Assembly: GCA_937943045.1 (NCBI GenBank)
Contig: CALEBN010000043.1
Span: 62,001-126,000, forward strand
Direction of reading: 5' to 3'
From: an uncultured Collinsella sp.
GTDB taxonomy: Bacteria > Actinomycetota > Coriobacteriia > Coriobacteriales > Coriobacteriaceae
Length of the DNA: 64,000 nt
Part shown: piece by piece, positions 1 to 8,942 of the stretch
Position numbering within the stretch: position 1 is the first letter of the stretch
Layout: every line of letters begins with the position of its first letter
Notes under the pieces: generated by a model
What the model saw: only the letters and a program-made list of their open reading frames with translations
The model's database searches: none
What the model was told of the DNA's origin: nothing
Position numbers and translations under genes: made by a program

Positions 1-733
1 CGGCCTCGGAGACAGGGGCAGCCTGCTCGGCGGCCGGTGCCTCCTGCTTCTGCTCGTCCGTGGACTCGGGCGCAGGCTCCGGATCGCCGAACGGCAGCGA
101 GGGCTGCACCACGCCACCCGGGAGCTTTGCCTCGGGCTTAGGCTCGCCTAGCAGCTTGCCGCGACGGCGGCGCGCCGGCTTCTCGGCCTCGCGCGCAGCC
201 TCGGCGGCCGCTTCGCGCGCCTTCTCGGCAACAAACGCCGCGGCCGAGGTATCGAGCTGCACCGTTGCATGCGTGCGCGTGGGCACCGCGACCTCGCCGG
301 CGTGCATCACGATGACGCCGCAGGTGCTCGTCGCGACAAACTCGACCATCTTGGGGTCGGTGAAGCCCGTCACGTCGTTGACGATCGAGGCGCCGCAGCG
401 CACGGCAGCCTTGGCAACCGCCACGTGGCGCGTGTCGATCGAGACGATGGCACCCTCTTTGGCCAGCGCGCGTACCACGGGCAGCACGCGGCGAGCCTCC
501 TCGTCGGGGTTGACCGGGGTAAAGCCGGGGCGCGTGGACTCGCCGCCCACGTCGATGATGTCGGCGCCGGCGTCGAGCATCGCCAGGCCGTACTCGATGG
601 CGGCATCCGGGTCGAAGTGCTCCCCGCCGTCGCTAAACGAATCGGGCGTCACGTTGAGGACGCCCATGATGCGCGGGCGGTCAAAGCTGAGCTCGTACTT
701 TCCGCACCGCCATGTCTTGCTGTCGTTCGCCAT
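1..733 (-). CDS. folP: Dihydropteroate synthase, 3' end cut by window
   Basis: Condenses 6-hydroxymethyl-dihydropterin pyrophosphate with p-aminobenzoate in cytoplasmic folate synthesis. The first 145 residues hold the family motifs in order: GVLNVTPDSFSDGG (residues 24-37), DVGGESTRPG (61-70), SIDT (98-101), NDVTG (119-123) and VMH (142-144). The start at 733 is chosen over an in-frame ATG six bases upstream because GGAGG then sits six bases before it. After about residue 172 the sequence turns into an Ala/Glu/Pro/Lys-rich low-complexity stretch that is still open at base 1. The usual DPGIGFGK segment has not appeared, so the core is either interrupted by a long insert or the protein is atypical. 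It lies downstream of the sirtuin gene on the same strand. Confidence 0.88.
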   Translation of the reverse strand, partial: MANDSKTWRCGKYELSFDRPRIMGVLNVTPDSFSDGGEHFDPDAAIEYGLAMLDAGADIIDVGGESTRPGFTPVNPDEEARRVLPVVRALAKEGAIVSIDTRHVAVAKAAVRCGASIVNDVTGFTDPKMVEFVATSTCGVIVMHAGEVAVPTRTHATVQLDTSAAAFVAEKAREAAAEAAREAEKPARRRRGKLLGEPKPEAKLPGGVVQPSLPFGDPEPAPESTDEQKQEAPAAEQAAPVSEA

Positions 734-827
734 GAACATCCTCCTAAAATGCCCGCGCCGCCGCGCTCGGGCGCTGGCGGCGGGGTCGCTTTGCAATCAG
801 TCTTTCTATTGTATCCGCGCATACGGG

Positions 828-1580
828 CTAGAACGCAAACGCGGCCGCGATGTCGCAAGAAATCAGCAGGTCGGCATTTGCATCCTGATCGGTGGGAGCA
901 AGATTGCAAATGGCCAGCGTATCGCCGGTAAAGTAGCGCGTAAGGCCCGCCGCCGGATACACTACGAGCGAGGTTCCGCCCACGATGAGGGCATCGGCCG
1001 CGGCGATGGCGGCAACGGCACCAGTCAGCACGCGCTCATCGAGCGGCTCCTCGTAGAGCACCACATCGGGCTTAATGCGCCCACCGCACGCAGGACACAC
1101 GGGCACACCCGCGGCGTCCTCGTGCTCGCGCGAGCAAATCCACTCGGCGCTATAGACCGCGCCGCACGACTGACAAATGTTGCGATGGACCGATCCGTGC
1201 AGCTCGAATACGCGCTGCGAACCGGCCATCTGATGCAGGCCGTCGATATTTTGCGTCACCACGGCATTTAGCTTTCCGGCGCGCTCCAGCTCGGCCAGCT
1301 TGGTGTGGCAGCGGTTGGGCTTAGCGCCAAGCGCGATCATCTTGGTGCGGTAGAAGTCGAAGAACTCGGCCGGATGCGCCTCATAAAAGCTATGCGAGAG
1401 CATGGTCTCGGGCGGATAGGCAAACTGCTGGTGATACAGGCCGTCCACGCTGCGGAAATCGGGGATGCCACTCGCCGTGGAAACACCCGCGCCACCAAAG
1501 AAGACCACGCGCTTGTGGGTGCCGAACAGCTCTTCCAGCGCGGCGGAGGCCTGCTTGGGATCCGTTATTGCCTGCGTCAT
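828..1580 (-). CDS. cobB: Sir2-family NAD-dependent protein deacylase
   Basis: Removes acyl groups from lysines with NAD as co-substrate. At 250 residues it is normal for a bacterial sirtuin. Visible are the NAD loop GAGVSTASGIPDFR, the TQNIDGLH motif, the catalytic His in FELHGS, and two Cys pairs (CQSC and CPAC) for the structural zinc. GTSLVVYPAAG matches the second NAD-binding loop. The ATG at 1580 follows GGAGG at six bases. It is read toward folP with a 94-base gap and diverges from the exonuclease III gene. The Ala and Tyr/Arg pair of a SIRT5-type desuccinylase is not obvious, so acyl specificity is open. The symbol is by family only. Confidence 0.93.
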   Translation of the reverse strand: MTQAITDPKQASAALEELFGTHKRVVFFGGAGVSTASGIPDFRSVDGLYHQQFAYPPETMLSHSFYEAHPAEFFDFYRTKMIALGAKPNRCHTKLAELERAGKLNAVVTQNIDGLHQMAGSQRVFELHGSVHRNICQSCGAVYSAEWICSREHEDAAGVPVCPACGGRIKPDVVLYEEPLDERVLTGAVAAIAAADALIVGGTSLVVYPAAGLTRYFTGDTLAICNLAPTDQDANADLLISCDIAAAFAF

Positions 1581-1716
1581 ATGAGTCCTCCGTCCTTGTT
1601 GGTCGGATGGCGGCGGGCGCTTGCCCGGCGCGCAGCCTTTGGGTCGACACGCGCGGAGCCCACCACCGCCCCTGTTGCGCTAATCTTAAGCCTGCCAACC
1701 CCGTCGAAAGGACACC

Positions 1717-2535
1717 ATGCCTCAGACTTACACTTTCGCCTCGTGGAACGTCAACGGCCTGCGCGCCGTGCTCAAAAAGGACCCGAGCTTTATCCAGATC
1801 GCGCAAGAACTCGACGTTGATATCCTGGCGCTGCAAGAGACCAAGCTGCAGGAGGGCCAGGTCGATATTGACCTGGCCGGCTATCACCAAACCTGGAGCT
1901 ATGCCGAGCGTAAAGGCTATTCGGGCACTGCGGTCTTTAGCCGCCAGGAACCGCTGCGCGTGTTGCGCGCCGACGCGCTGCTGCCTTACGCCGGCGAGGG
2001 CGAGACGGCCGAGCTCGTCGCCCAAGCCGCAACCGAGGGCCGCGTCTGTGCGCTCGAGTTCGACAAGTTTTGGTTCGTGGATGTCTACACGCCCAACGCC
2101 CAAAATGAGCTCGCGCGCATCGATGTGCGTATGGCCTGGGACGATGCCTACCGCGGCTTTTTGAACGCGCTCGAGCGCGAGACCGGCAAACCCGTCGTAA
2201 CCTGCGGCGACTTTAACGTGGCACACGAGGAGATCGACCTTAAGAACCCCAAGTCCAACCGTGGCAACGCCGGCTTTTCGGACGAAGAGCGCGGCAAGTT
2301 TACCGAGCTGCTCAACGCCGGGTTTACCGATACCTGGCGCGCGGCAAACCCCAACGTCGAGGGCGTCTACAGCTGGTGGAGCTACCGCTTTAATGCCCGC
2401 AAGAACAACGCCGGCTGGCGCATCGATTACTTCCTGGTAAGTGACGCAATCGCCGGCAATGTGCGCGACGCCGGCATCCGTGGCGATATCTTTGGCAGCG
2501 ACCACTGTCCCGTCACCCTCACGCTAGAGCTCTAG
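1717..2535 (+). CDS. xth: Exodeoxyribonuclease III (AP endonuclease)
   Basis: Acts in base-excision repair: cuts 5' to abasic sites and removes 3' blocking groups. The 272-residue protein carries the endonuclease/exonuclease/phosphatase fold motifs: SWNVNGLRA at the N-terminus, LQETKLQ with the metal-binding Glu, VYTPNAQ, GDFNVAHEEIDL (catalytic Asp/Asn) and the C-terminal GSDHCPV with the catalytic Asp-His. The ATG follows AAAGGA at six bases. It is a single gene, divergent from the sirtuin, ended by two palindromes downstream. Confidence 0.95.
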   Translation: MPQTYTFASWNVNGLRAVLKKDPSFIQIAQELDVDILALQETKLQEGQVDIDLAGYHQTWSYAERKGYSGTAVFSRQEPLRVLRADALLPYAGEGETAELVAQAATEGRVCALEFDKFWFVDVYTPNAQNELARIDVRMAWDDAYRGFLNALERETGKPVVTCGDFNVAHEEIDLKNPKSNRGNAGFSDEERGKFTELLNAGFTDTWRAANPNVEGVYSWWSYRFNARKNNAGWRIDYFLVSDAIAGNVRDAGIRGDIFGSDHCPVTLTLEL

Positions 2536-2542
2536 CCCCAAC

Positions 2543-2573
2543 TGATTCCCTGGGGACGGAGGGAAAGGGATCA
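2543..2573. repeat. GGGGACGG-bearing palindrome
   Basis: Arms tgattccct (2543-2551) and agggatca (2566-2573) enclose ggggacggagg. A further ctcgtcccc lies at 2578-2586. It resembles the GGGGACAG palindromes found elsewhere in this window. Confidence 0.5.
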
Positions 2574-2595
2574 TCTGACCTCGTCCCCCTATAAG

Positions 2596-2656
2596 TTGCG
2601 GTGGAATAGTTCCTGCTTCGGCCCCAAACAGCCAAACGAGAACTATTCCACCGCAA
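2596..2656. repeat. Perfect 17-bp inverted repeat
   Basis: ttgcggtggaatagttc (2596-2612) is exactly complementary to 2640-2656, with a 27-base loop. It lies between the convergent xth and ECF S-component genes. It probably ends transcription from one or both sides, although no long T tract follows. Confidence 0.7.
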
Positions 2657-2680
2657 GTTCGTAAGGGAACGCAGCCAGCC

Positions 2681-3394
2681 CTACAGTCCGTACTTCACGA
2701 CGACGCGGTTGATCCGTCGACACCAGGCCCTGTACAGGGCGGCTAAGAACACGCAGGTCGCGAGGCCGTGTGTGATATCGAACGGCACTGCCGTGGCAAG
2801 ACGCGCCACGGCGCCCGCCCACGTGAGCGGCTGCACAAAACCGATGATGTCGTAGGCGTTGATTACCACGCCGTAGAGCAGGCCCGATGCAAAGCCGTAC
2901 GCCATCAGCGCCGGCATGCGCACGGTTCCATCCGCACGGTCGAACGCGCCCGCATGCGCCAGCGCGCCGCCAACATAGCCAACCAGGCCCCAGGCATACA
3001 TCTGCCATGGCGTCCACATGCCCTGTCCAAAAAAGAAGTTGCTGGTCAGCGCCGCCAGCGCACCAACCATAAAGCCGTTACGACGACCGAGCGTCGCCCC
3101 GGCGATAATGGCGATGGCGCTCACGGGTTTAAAGTCGGGAATGGGGCCAAACAAGATGCGCCCCGCCGCGGCCAGCGCCGCCAGCACCAGCGTGGGCATA
3201 ATCTGGCGCAGGCCCGGGCGCGACGCCTCGTAGCCCGCAAAGAACAGCGCGAGCACCAGCGCCACCACGACAAGCATGGCAAGCGCCGCCTGCTCAATGC
3301 CCGCCAGCAACGCCGCGGCCATTACCGCCGGCACCGCCGCCAGCAGCAGGATCTCCAGTTTTGCTAGTAGGCGCGAAGCGCGATGATCCATCAT
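2681..3394 (-). CDS. ECF transporter S component (substrate-binding)
   Basis: Membrane substrate-binding subunit of an energy-coupling-factor importer. The 237-residue protein has about six hydrophobic segments. The segment containing GRRNGFMVGALAALTSNFFF and then GMWTPWQMYAWG is typical of S components near fused EcfA genes. The start at 3394 (ATG ATG) is preferred over an upstream one because it lies four bases after the ATPase stop, which suggests translational coupling. Gene order T-A-S on one strand marks a dedicated (group I-like) ECF system. The substrate cannot be told from sequence; a vitamin or a metal are the usual choices. Confidence 0.85.
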   Translation of the reverse strand: MMDHRASRLLAKLEILLLAAVPAVMAAALLAGIEQAALAMLVVVALVLALFFAGYEASRPGLRQIMPTLVLAALAAAGRILFGPIPDFKPVSAIAIIAGATLGRRNGFMVGALAALTSNFFFGQGMWTPWQMYAWGLVGYVGGALAHAGAFDRADGTVRMPALMAYGFASGLLYGVVINAYDIIGFVQPLTWAGAVARLATAVPFDITHGLATCVFLAALYRAWCRRINRVVVKYGL

Positions 3395-3398
3395 CCCA

Positions 3399-5042
3399 TC
3401 ACGCCCTGTAGAACACGTTGTCGGAAAAAAAGTCGGCCGGCGGCTCCATGCAGGCAATCTCGCCGTCGAACATCATGGCAATGTCATCGGCAACCTGCTC
3501 GGCAAAATCCAGATCGTGCGTGGCCATGATGACGGTGCCGCCAGCCTCTGCATGGTCACGCAGGGCGCGAGCGATGATGCGGCGACTGGCCAGGTCCAAA
3601 CCCTTGGTGGGCTCATCGAGCAATAGCAGCTCGGGGCCAATCAGAAGCAGCTTTGCCAACGCAAGCAGTTGACGTTGTCCGCCCGAAAGATCGTACGGGT
3701 GGCGCCCATCCAGGCCCGACAGCCCCAGGCTCGCCGCGCGCTCACGCGCCACAGCCTCGTCATATCCGCAGGTCGAAGCCCATTCCATCAGCTCGTCGCG
3801 CACCGTCTCGGCAACCAGCAACGCCTTGGGGTTCTGAGGCAGCAGCGCTGCCGATCCCGCCCCGCGCTCCATATGCCCACGCTGCAACTTGACCGTCTTG
3901 GCCAGCACCGAAAGCATTGTCGACTTGCCGCAGCCGTTACCGCCCACAACCGCATGCACCGCGCCAGCCGAAAACGCCGCATCGAGTCCACGCAGCACCC
4001 AGCCGGACGCTCGATCGTAGCGAAACCAGCTCCCTGCCAGGGTAGTAGCCGACCCAGCGTGCATTTTTGGGAGAATTCGGCATCCACCGGCGCGCGATGG
4101 CGCCCCCGAGTCGTCTTGCGGCAGTATTTGCGCCTCAAATTCACCCGATTTGTCCGATTTCAGCCCTTTTTCTGCACCCGGAGCGCCCGCGCGCGGGTCC
4201 AAAGAGCCCAGCTGGCCACTGGCGCTGCTGAAAACTCCGTTTTTTGCACGCCACGAGGCACCCCACCCTGGCACCTCGCCAGAAAACAGCTCTTCACGAT
4301 GCCCCAAGGAGGCGATGTCAGCGACCTCGCATACGCGGCCGCCCTCAATCCGGTACGCGCACGTCGCGTATTCGAGCATCGGCCGCGGTTGATGCGTTGC
4401 CACGATAACCGTGCAGCCCAGTTCGCGGTTCACGCGGAACAGCGCATGCAGAAAACTCTTCTCGGCAACGGGATCCAGTTGGGACGTGGGCTCGTCAAGC
4501 AGAAGCACGCGCGGACGCAGCGCCAGCACGGCCGCCAGCGACAGCAGCTGCTTGCGTCCGCCCGAAAGCGTATCGGTATCGCGGTGGAGCCAATCCTCCA
4601 ACCCGAAGAAATAGCTGGTCTCGGCCACGCGACGGCGCATCTCGTCGCGCGACATGCCTAAGTTTTCCAGGCCAAACGCCATCTCGTGCCACACGGTTTC
4701 GCACACGATCTGGTTCTCTGGGTCCTGAAACACATAGCCCACGCGCTCTGCGGACGCCCGAACGTCCATATCGGCAGCGCTCTCGCCCAGCACGCGCAGC
4801 TCGCCAGTGCATTCGCCCGCCGGCGAAATCTCGGGCTTGAGCAGCGAGAGCAGCGTCGACTTGCCCGACCCGGTACCGCCAACGAGCAGTGCAAACGCAC
4901 CTTGGGGGACAGACCAGTCGAGCCCGTCGAGCACCAGCGCCTCAGCCCCGGGGTAGGTAAAGCTCAGGCCCCGTACCTCAATCGCGGGTACATCAGAGCC
5001 GCACGCCACGCCCGTTACCGAGCAGCTATCCAACTGGGTCAT
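3399..5042 (-). CDS. ecfA: ECF transporter double ATPase (EcfA1-EcfA2 fusion)
   Basis: Two ABC ATPase domains in one 547-residue chain power the ECF importer. Domain 1 has Walker A GGTGSGKST and signature LSGGRKQLL followed by LLLDEPTSQLD. Domain 2 has GGNGCGKST, LSGGQRQLL and LLLDEPTKGLD, so both sites look catalytically complete. Between them (about residues 255-335, bases 4040-4280) is a linker unrelated to ABC domains, with A+T-richer DNA, that looks inserted (see findings). Its ATG overlaps the stop of the T component as ATGA, and its stop is four bases before the S component. Confidence 0.93.
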   Translation of the reverse strand: MTQLDSCSVTGVACGSDVPAIEVRGLSFTYPGAEALVLDGLDWSVPQGAFALLVGGTGSGKSTLLSLLKPEISPAGECTGELRVLGESAADMDVRASAERVGYVFQDPENQIVCETVWHEMAFGLENLGMSRDEMRRRVAETSYFFGLEDWLHRDTDTLSGGRKQLLSLAAVLALRPRVLLLDEPTSQLDPVAEKSFLHALFRVNRELGCTVIVATHQPRPMLEYATCAYRIEGGRVCEVADIASLGHREELFSGEVPGWGASWRAKNGVFSSASGQLGSLDPRAGAPGAEKGLKSDKSGEFEAQILPQDDSGAPSRAGGCRILPKMHAGSATTLAGSWFRYDRASGWVLRGLDAAFSAGAVHAVVGGNGCGKSTMLSVLAKTVKLQRGHMERGAGSAALLPQNPKALLVAETVRDELMEWASTCGYDEAVARERAASLGLSGLDGRHPYDLSGGQRQLLALAKLLLIGPELLLLDEPTKGLDLASRRIIARALRDHAEAGGTVIMATHDLDFAEQVADDIAMMFDGEIACMEPPADFFSDNVFYRA

Positions 5043-6097
5043 CAGCCAAACCTCTTCTCGTCAATCGCGTACAGCACGCAGGGCAGCGCCATCCAGGCCG
5101 CATATACGACATAGCCCAGCCACGGCGCCGGCACCGATAGTTGCGGGTAAAACGAATACTGCATCGTCGCAGTCCACGCCACTGCCGTCGTGGCCACGCC
5201 AAACAGCGCAAGCCCAACCAGCGCGGCAACATCGCCGCGCCCCAGCCGATACCGCGCGTACGTCGTGCGGCGTGTCGCGGCGCCCCACCCACGGGAGCGC
5301 ATAGCGTCCGCGCGCTCCAGCGAATCTTCCATGCCCCAGCCCATCAACACGCTCGACGCCCGCAGGCGCGAGCGCACGGGGTCGGCCGGCGCGCGGCCAG
5401 GCACATCAATCGCATCCTGCACCGCCAGCACCGTACGACCGCGGCGCAAAAACTGCGGGATAAGCCGCATGCACATCGAGATCATGAGCGCGATCACCGG
5501 CGCGGCGTTACCCAAAAGCGCAAGCACCTTGTCGTAGCCAAGCATCGATGCCGCCGCCTCAAACCACAGCACGCTCGCCACAAACAGCCCGCCCATGCAC
5601 AGGCCGTAAACCATGCTCTCCAGATACACCGCGCGCATGCCAATACGGAACAGCTCCGTCGAGCCCGAGGCACTAAACAGCGGATTGAGCACCGCAATGA
5701 TCAAAATCACCGGCAGCTGCCAGCGAAGCGCCCCCAACGTACGTGCGGCGCCGCGCGTCGCAAACCCGTACGCCAACCCGCCCGCAAGCGACAGCGCAAT
5801 CAGCACCGGCTGCATCGAGAACATGGTGAGCCCCAACGTCAGCACCATGTAGAGGGCCGGCACCGCCGGATGCGACATCGAAAATGCCGCGACGGGCTCG
5901 TTGCCCGATTCCTCTCGCATGATATCCACGGGCACCCCCATTCCCTCGCTCAAACGCCAACGCCGCAGCGGCGCCGCCATGCACAACCAGCGCAAACACC
6001 ACGCCGGCGGCAGCGGCATCGGCCGTCGCGCATCAATCGTTACGCGCTCATCATATGCCTGCGGTATCATATTGCGCCGTGTATCGTTTCCAAACAC
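5042..6097 (-). CDS. ecfT: ECF transporter T component (EcfT)
   Basis: Integral membrane scaffold that couples the ATPase to the S component. It has several hydrophobic helices starting near SMSHPAVPALYM. The cytoplasmic coupling region includes SVLMGWGMEDSLERADAMRSRGW, matching the family's Ala-Arg-Gly/SRG coupling helix signatures. The C-terminus overlaps the ATPase start by four bases. The start is uncertain: the open frame reaches a GTG at 6097, but in-frame ATGs at 6070, 5941 and 5920 are possible and none has a strong ribosome site. The first 70 residues are Arg/Pro/Trp-rich and may not all be translated. The gene diverges from glmU. Confidence 0.85.
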   Translation of the reverse strand: MFGNDTRRNMIPQAYDERVTIDARRPMPLPPAWCLRWLCMAAPLRRWRLSEGMGVPVDIMREESGNEPVAAFSMSHPAVPALYMVLTLGLTMFSMQPVLIALSLAGGLAYGFATRGAARTLGALRWQLPVILIIAVLNPLFSASGSTELFRIGMRAVYLESMVYGLCMGGLFVASVLWFEAAASMLGYDKVLALLGNAAPVIALMISMCMRLIPQFLRRGRTVLAVQDAIDVPGRAPADPVRSRLRASSVLMGWGMEDSLERADAMRSRGWGAATRRTTYARYRLGRGDVAALVGLALFGVATTAVAWTATMQYSFYPQLSVPAPWLGYVVYAAWMALPCVLYAIDEKRFG

Positions 6098-6125
6098 ACG
6101 TCTCTATAACGTAACAGGAGATCAC

Positions 6126-7538
6126 ATGGACGCAACCGCAATTATCCTCGCCGCCGGCGAGGGCACCCGCATGAAGTCGAACCACTGCAAGGTTTCGCAC
6201 AAGATCCTGGGTAAGCCCATGGTCCAGTGGATCGTCGACGCCACCATCAAGGCCGGCTGCAGCCGCGTCGTGGTCGTCATCGGCAGCCACGCCGACGAGA
6301 TGCGCGCCCTTATCGACGGTGCCTACGCCAACAGCGCCACCAAGGTCGAGTGCGTCGAGCAGACCGAGCGCCTGGGCACCGGCCACGCCGTAAAGGTCGC
6401 GCTCGAGGCCTGCGGCATCACGCAAGGCCCCGTCGTCGTGCTCAACGGCGACCTACCGCTCATCACCGCCGACACCGTCGCCAAGTTCGCGCAGACCGTC
6501 GCTACCGGCGAGCTCGCCTGCACCGTCATGACCATGACCCCGCCCGACCCCTTCGGCTACGGCCGCATCAAGCTGGGCGCCGACGGCCAGATTGAGCGCA
6601 TCATCGAGCAGAAGGACTGCACGCCCGAGCAGGCCGCCACGCTGCTCGAGTGCAACGCCGGCTGCTACGCCTTCGACGGCGCTCAGCTTGCCGCGCATAT
6701 CGACGAGATCGGCAACGACAACGCGCAGTCCGAGTACTACCTGCCCGACATGCTCGAGATCCTCAAGGGTCACGGCCAGGCAGTGTCCATCTTCCACTGC
6801 GATGACTACCGCGACGGCCTGGGCGTCAACAGCCGCATCCAGCTCGCGCAGCTCACCGCCATCGCGCGCGACCGCATCAACGAGCGCTGGATGGCCGAGG
6901 GCGTTACCTTCATCGATCCCACGCAGGCCTGGATCGGCCCCGATGCCGTTATCGGCCGCGACACCGTCGTGTGGCCGCAGACACATCTGATCGGCCACGT
7001 CACCGTAGGCGAGGAGTGCCAGCTCGGCCCCAACAGCCGCCTCACCGACACCACCGTCGGCAGCGGCTGCACCATCGATGAGACCATCGCCATCGAGGCC
7101 GTCATCGAGAACGGCGTCGACTGCGGCCCGCGCGCCTACCTGCGCCCGGGCACCCACATGCTCGACGGTTCCAAGGCCGGCACGCACGTGGAGATCAAGA
7201 AGTCCACGATCGGCGAGGGCTCCAAGGTGCCCCACCTGTCCTACATCGGCGATACCACCATGGGCTCCGGCGTCAACGTGGGCGCGGGCTCCATCACCTG
7301 CAACTATGACGGCGTGCACAAGCACAAGACCGTCATCGGCAAGGATGCCTTCATCGGTTCCGACACCATGATGGTCGCGCCTGCCCAGATCGGCGACGGC
7401 GCGCTCGTGGCCGCCGGCTCCGTCATCACCGAGCCGGTCCCGGCTGACGCACTCGGCCTGGGCCGCGCCCGTCAGGTAAATATTGAGGGCTGGGCCGCCG
7501 ATTACCGCCGCCGCCTGCACGAGGACGACGAGGTATAA
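6126..7538 (+). CDS. glmU: Bifunctional UDP-GlcNAc pyrophosphorylase / GlcN-1-P acetyltransferase
   Basis: Makes UDP-GlcNAc for peptidoglycan: C-terminal acetylation of glucosamine-1-phosphate, then N-terminal uridylyl transfer. The 470-residue length is standard. LAAGEGTRMKS (residues 8-18) is the nucleotidyltransferase loop, followed by LNGDLPLI and ECNAGCYAF. The second half is a left-handed beta-helix of hexapeptide repeats with SYIGD, NVGAGSITCNYDG and the acetyl-CoA region near the end. The ATG at 6126 follows AGGAGA at four bases. A hairpin terminator follows, then prs on the same strand, the common glmU-prs order. Confidence 0.97.
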   Translation: MDATAIILAAGEGTRMKSNHCKVSHKILGKPMVQWIVDATIKAGCSRVVVVIGSHADEMRALIDGAYANSATKVECVEQTERLGTGHAVKVALEACGITQGPVVVLNGDLPLITADTVAKFAQTVATGELACTVMTMTPPDPFGYGRIKLGADGQIERIIEQKDCTPEQAATLLECNAGCYAFDGAQLAAHIDEIGNDNAQSEYYLPDMLEILKGHGQAVSIFHCDDYRDGLGVNSRIQLAQLTAIARDRINERWMAEGVTFIDPTQAWIGPDAVIGRDTVVWPQTHLIGHVTVGEECQLGPNSRLTDTTVGSGCTIDETIAIEAVIENGVDCGPRAYLRPGTHMLDGSKAGTHVEIKKSTIGEGSKVPHLSYIGDTTMGSGVNVGAGSITCNYDGVHKHKTVIGKDAFIGSDTMMVAPAQIGDGALVAAGSVITEPVPADALGLGRARQVNIEGWAADYRRRLHEDDEV

Positions 7539-7555
7539 CGTTTTACCAAGCATCT

Positions 7556-7590
7556 AAGGAGCTGTTCCCATGGGGACGGCTCCTTTTTCT
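7556..7590 (+). terminator. Rho-independent terminator after glmU
   Basis: The stem runs from aaggagctgttccc to the complementary gggacggctcctt, followed by TTTTTCT. The stem also contains ATGGGGACGG, which resembles the repeat motif seen elsewhere. Confidence 0.8.
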
Positions 7591-7731
7591 ATGCTGACCT
7601 GCGTGACAGAATGAGTGGTCGGTTCGTGTCCGTTGACGGTAAAGACGTTATCAAGACCCGATTAACCCCGCCGCGCGGTTACAATGCAAAAAGGCATCTA
7701 TATGGCATTCGATGTATAAAGGAGAAGGGTA

Positions 7732-8718
7732 ATGCCGATTAATGATCCCGAGAAGTCGGAGAATATGCGCAAGTCCATCCGCGTGTATTCCGGTTCCTCC
7801 AACCGTCCCCTCGCTCAGAAGATCGCTGAGTACCTTGGGGTCGAGCTTTCGGGCCTTACGCTAAAGCAGTTCGCCAATGGTGAGATTTACGCCCGCTACG
7901 ACGAGACCGTCCGCGGCGCCGACGTCTTCCTGATTCAGTCCGTGGCCGGCGGCAACGTCAACGACATGCTCATGGAGCTGCTCATCGCCACCGACGCTGC
8001 CAAGCGCGCATCCGCCCGCTCCATCACCGCCGTCATCACCCACTACGGCTATGCCCGCCAGGACCGCAAGGCCGGCCCGCGCGAGCCCATCACCGCCCGC
8101 CTCGTCGCCAACCTGCTCGAGCGCGCCGGCGTCAACCGCATCATCACCCTCGACCTGCACCAGGGTCAGATCCAGGGCTTCTTCGATATCCCGGTTAACC
8201 ACCTGTCCGCGCTGCCGCTGTTTGGCCAGTACTACAACGACATGCACTTCGACACCGACAACCTGGTTGTCGTCTCCCCCGACGTGGGTCGCGCCAAGGC
8301 CGCCAAGAAGCTGTCCGACATGCTCGGCTGCGACCTGGCCATCGCCCACAAGGGCCGTCCGCGCCACAACGCCGCCGAGGTCATGGGCATCATCGGTGAC
8401 ATCAAGGGCAAGACCTGCATCATCAACGACGACATGATCGACACCGCTGGCACCCTGTGCGCCAACGTCAAGGAGCTCAAGGCCATGGGCGCCGGCGACA
8501 TCTACGTGTGCGCCACCCACGGCATCTTCTCCGGTCCGGCCATCGAGCGCCTGAACGACGCCCCGATCGTCGAGTGCCTCGTCACCGATGCCATCCCCGT
8601 CGAGGTCGGCGGCAAGATCAAGACCATCTCGGTCGCCGAGGAGTTCGCTCAGGCCATCTCCGCCGTTTACCACGAGGAGCCCGTCTCCACGCTCGTCGGC
8701 GGCGACTTCGCGCTGTAG
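7732..8718 (+). CDS. prs: Ribose-phosphate pyrophosphokinase
   Basis: Makes PRPP from ribose-5-phosphate and ATP, feeding the purine and pyrimidine genes elsewhere in the window. Of 328 residues, the core begins at KSIRVYSGSSN after a 12-residue extension. Class I motifs include FANGEIYARYDE, HYGYARQDRK (flexible loop), the LDLHQGQIQGFF motif, VVSPDVG, and the PRPP loop NDDMIDTAGTL. The ATG follows AAAGGAGAAGGG. A possible -10 TACAAT lies near 7681. The gene is followed by a large hairpin and then pth. Confidence 0.97.
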   Translation: MPINDPEKSENMRKSIRVYSGSSNRPLAQKIAEYLGVELSGLTLKQFANGEIYARYDETVRGADVFLIQSVAGGNVNDMLMELLIATDAAKRASARSITAVITHYGYARQDRKAGPREPITARLVANLLERAGVNRIITLDLHQGQIQGFFDIPVNHLSALPLFGQYYNDMHFDTDNLVVVSPDVGRAKAAKKLSDMLGCDLAIAHKGRPRHNAAEVMGIIGDIKGKTCIINDDMIDTAGTLCANVKELKAMGAGDIYVCATHGIFSGPAIERLNDAPIVECLVTDAIPVEVGGKIKTISVAEEFAQAISAVYHEEPVSTLVGGDFAL

Positions 8719-8746
8719 TCGCATCGTCCTTGCAACCCGGCGCATC

Positions 8747-8824
8747 GCCGCCGAAACAGAAGAAACCCCCACGCTCCCCCTTGCTTCGCAAAGGTCGCGC
8801 GGGGGTTTCTTCTGTTTCGGCGGC
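8747..8824. repeat. Long hairpin, loop contains TTGCTTCGCAAAG
   Basis: Arms of 28 bases (8747-8774 and 8797-8824) pair with a single mismatch. They begin gccgccgaaacagaagaaac. The 22-base loop contains ttgcttcgcaaag, which recurs in the loop of the hairpin at 31032-31119 although the arms there are unrelated. It sits between prs and pth and could terminate prs. Confidence 0.85.
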
Positions 8825-8942
8825 TCGCTCTGCCGCGGCCGTGCTTTTGTCTGGTGGGATTTCGCTGAAACGAAGTCTCGCCTTCGGCGGGCGTGGTAGC
8901 CTTTGTCGTTGATTGAACTATTTGTGTAACGAAGGGACAAAT

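Noticed and set aside
1390..2505. 371-codon open frame antisense to exonuclease III
   Set aside because: It lies opposite a clear xth gene and shows the Val/Gly/Leu/Asp pattern of an antisense frame in high-G+C DNA; no ribosome site.
4160..4348. Small gene within the ECF ATPase linker
   Set aside because: No ribosome site, fully inside the ATPase frame; more likely part of the inserted linker.
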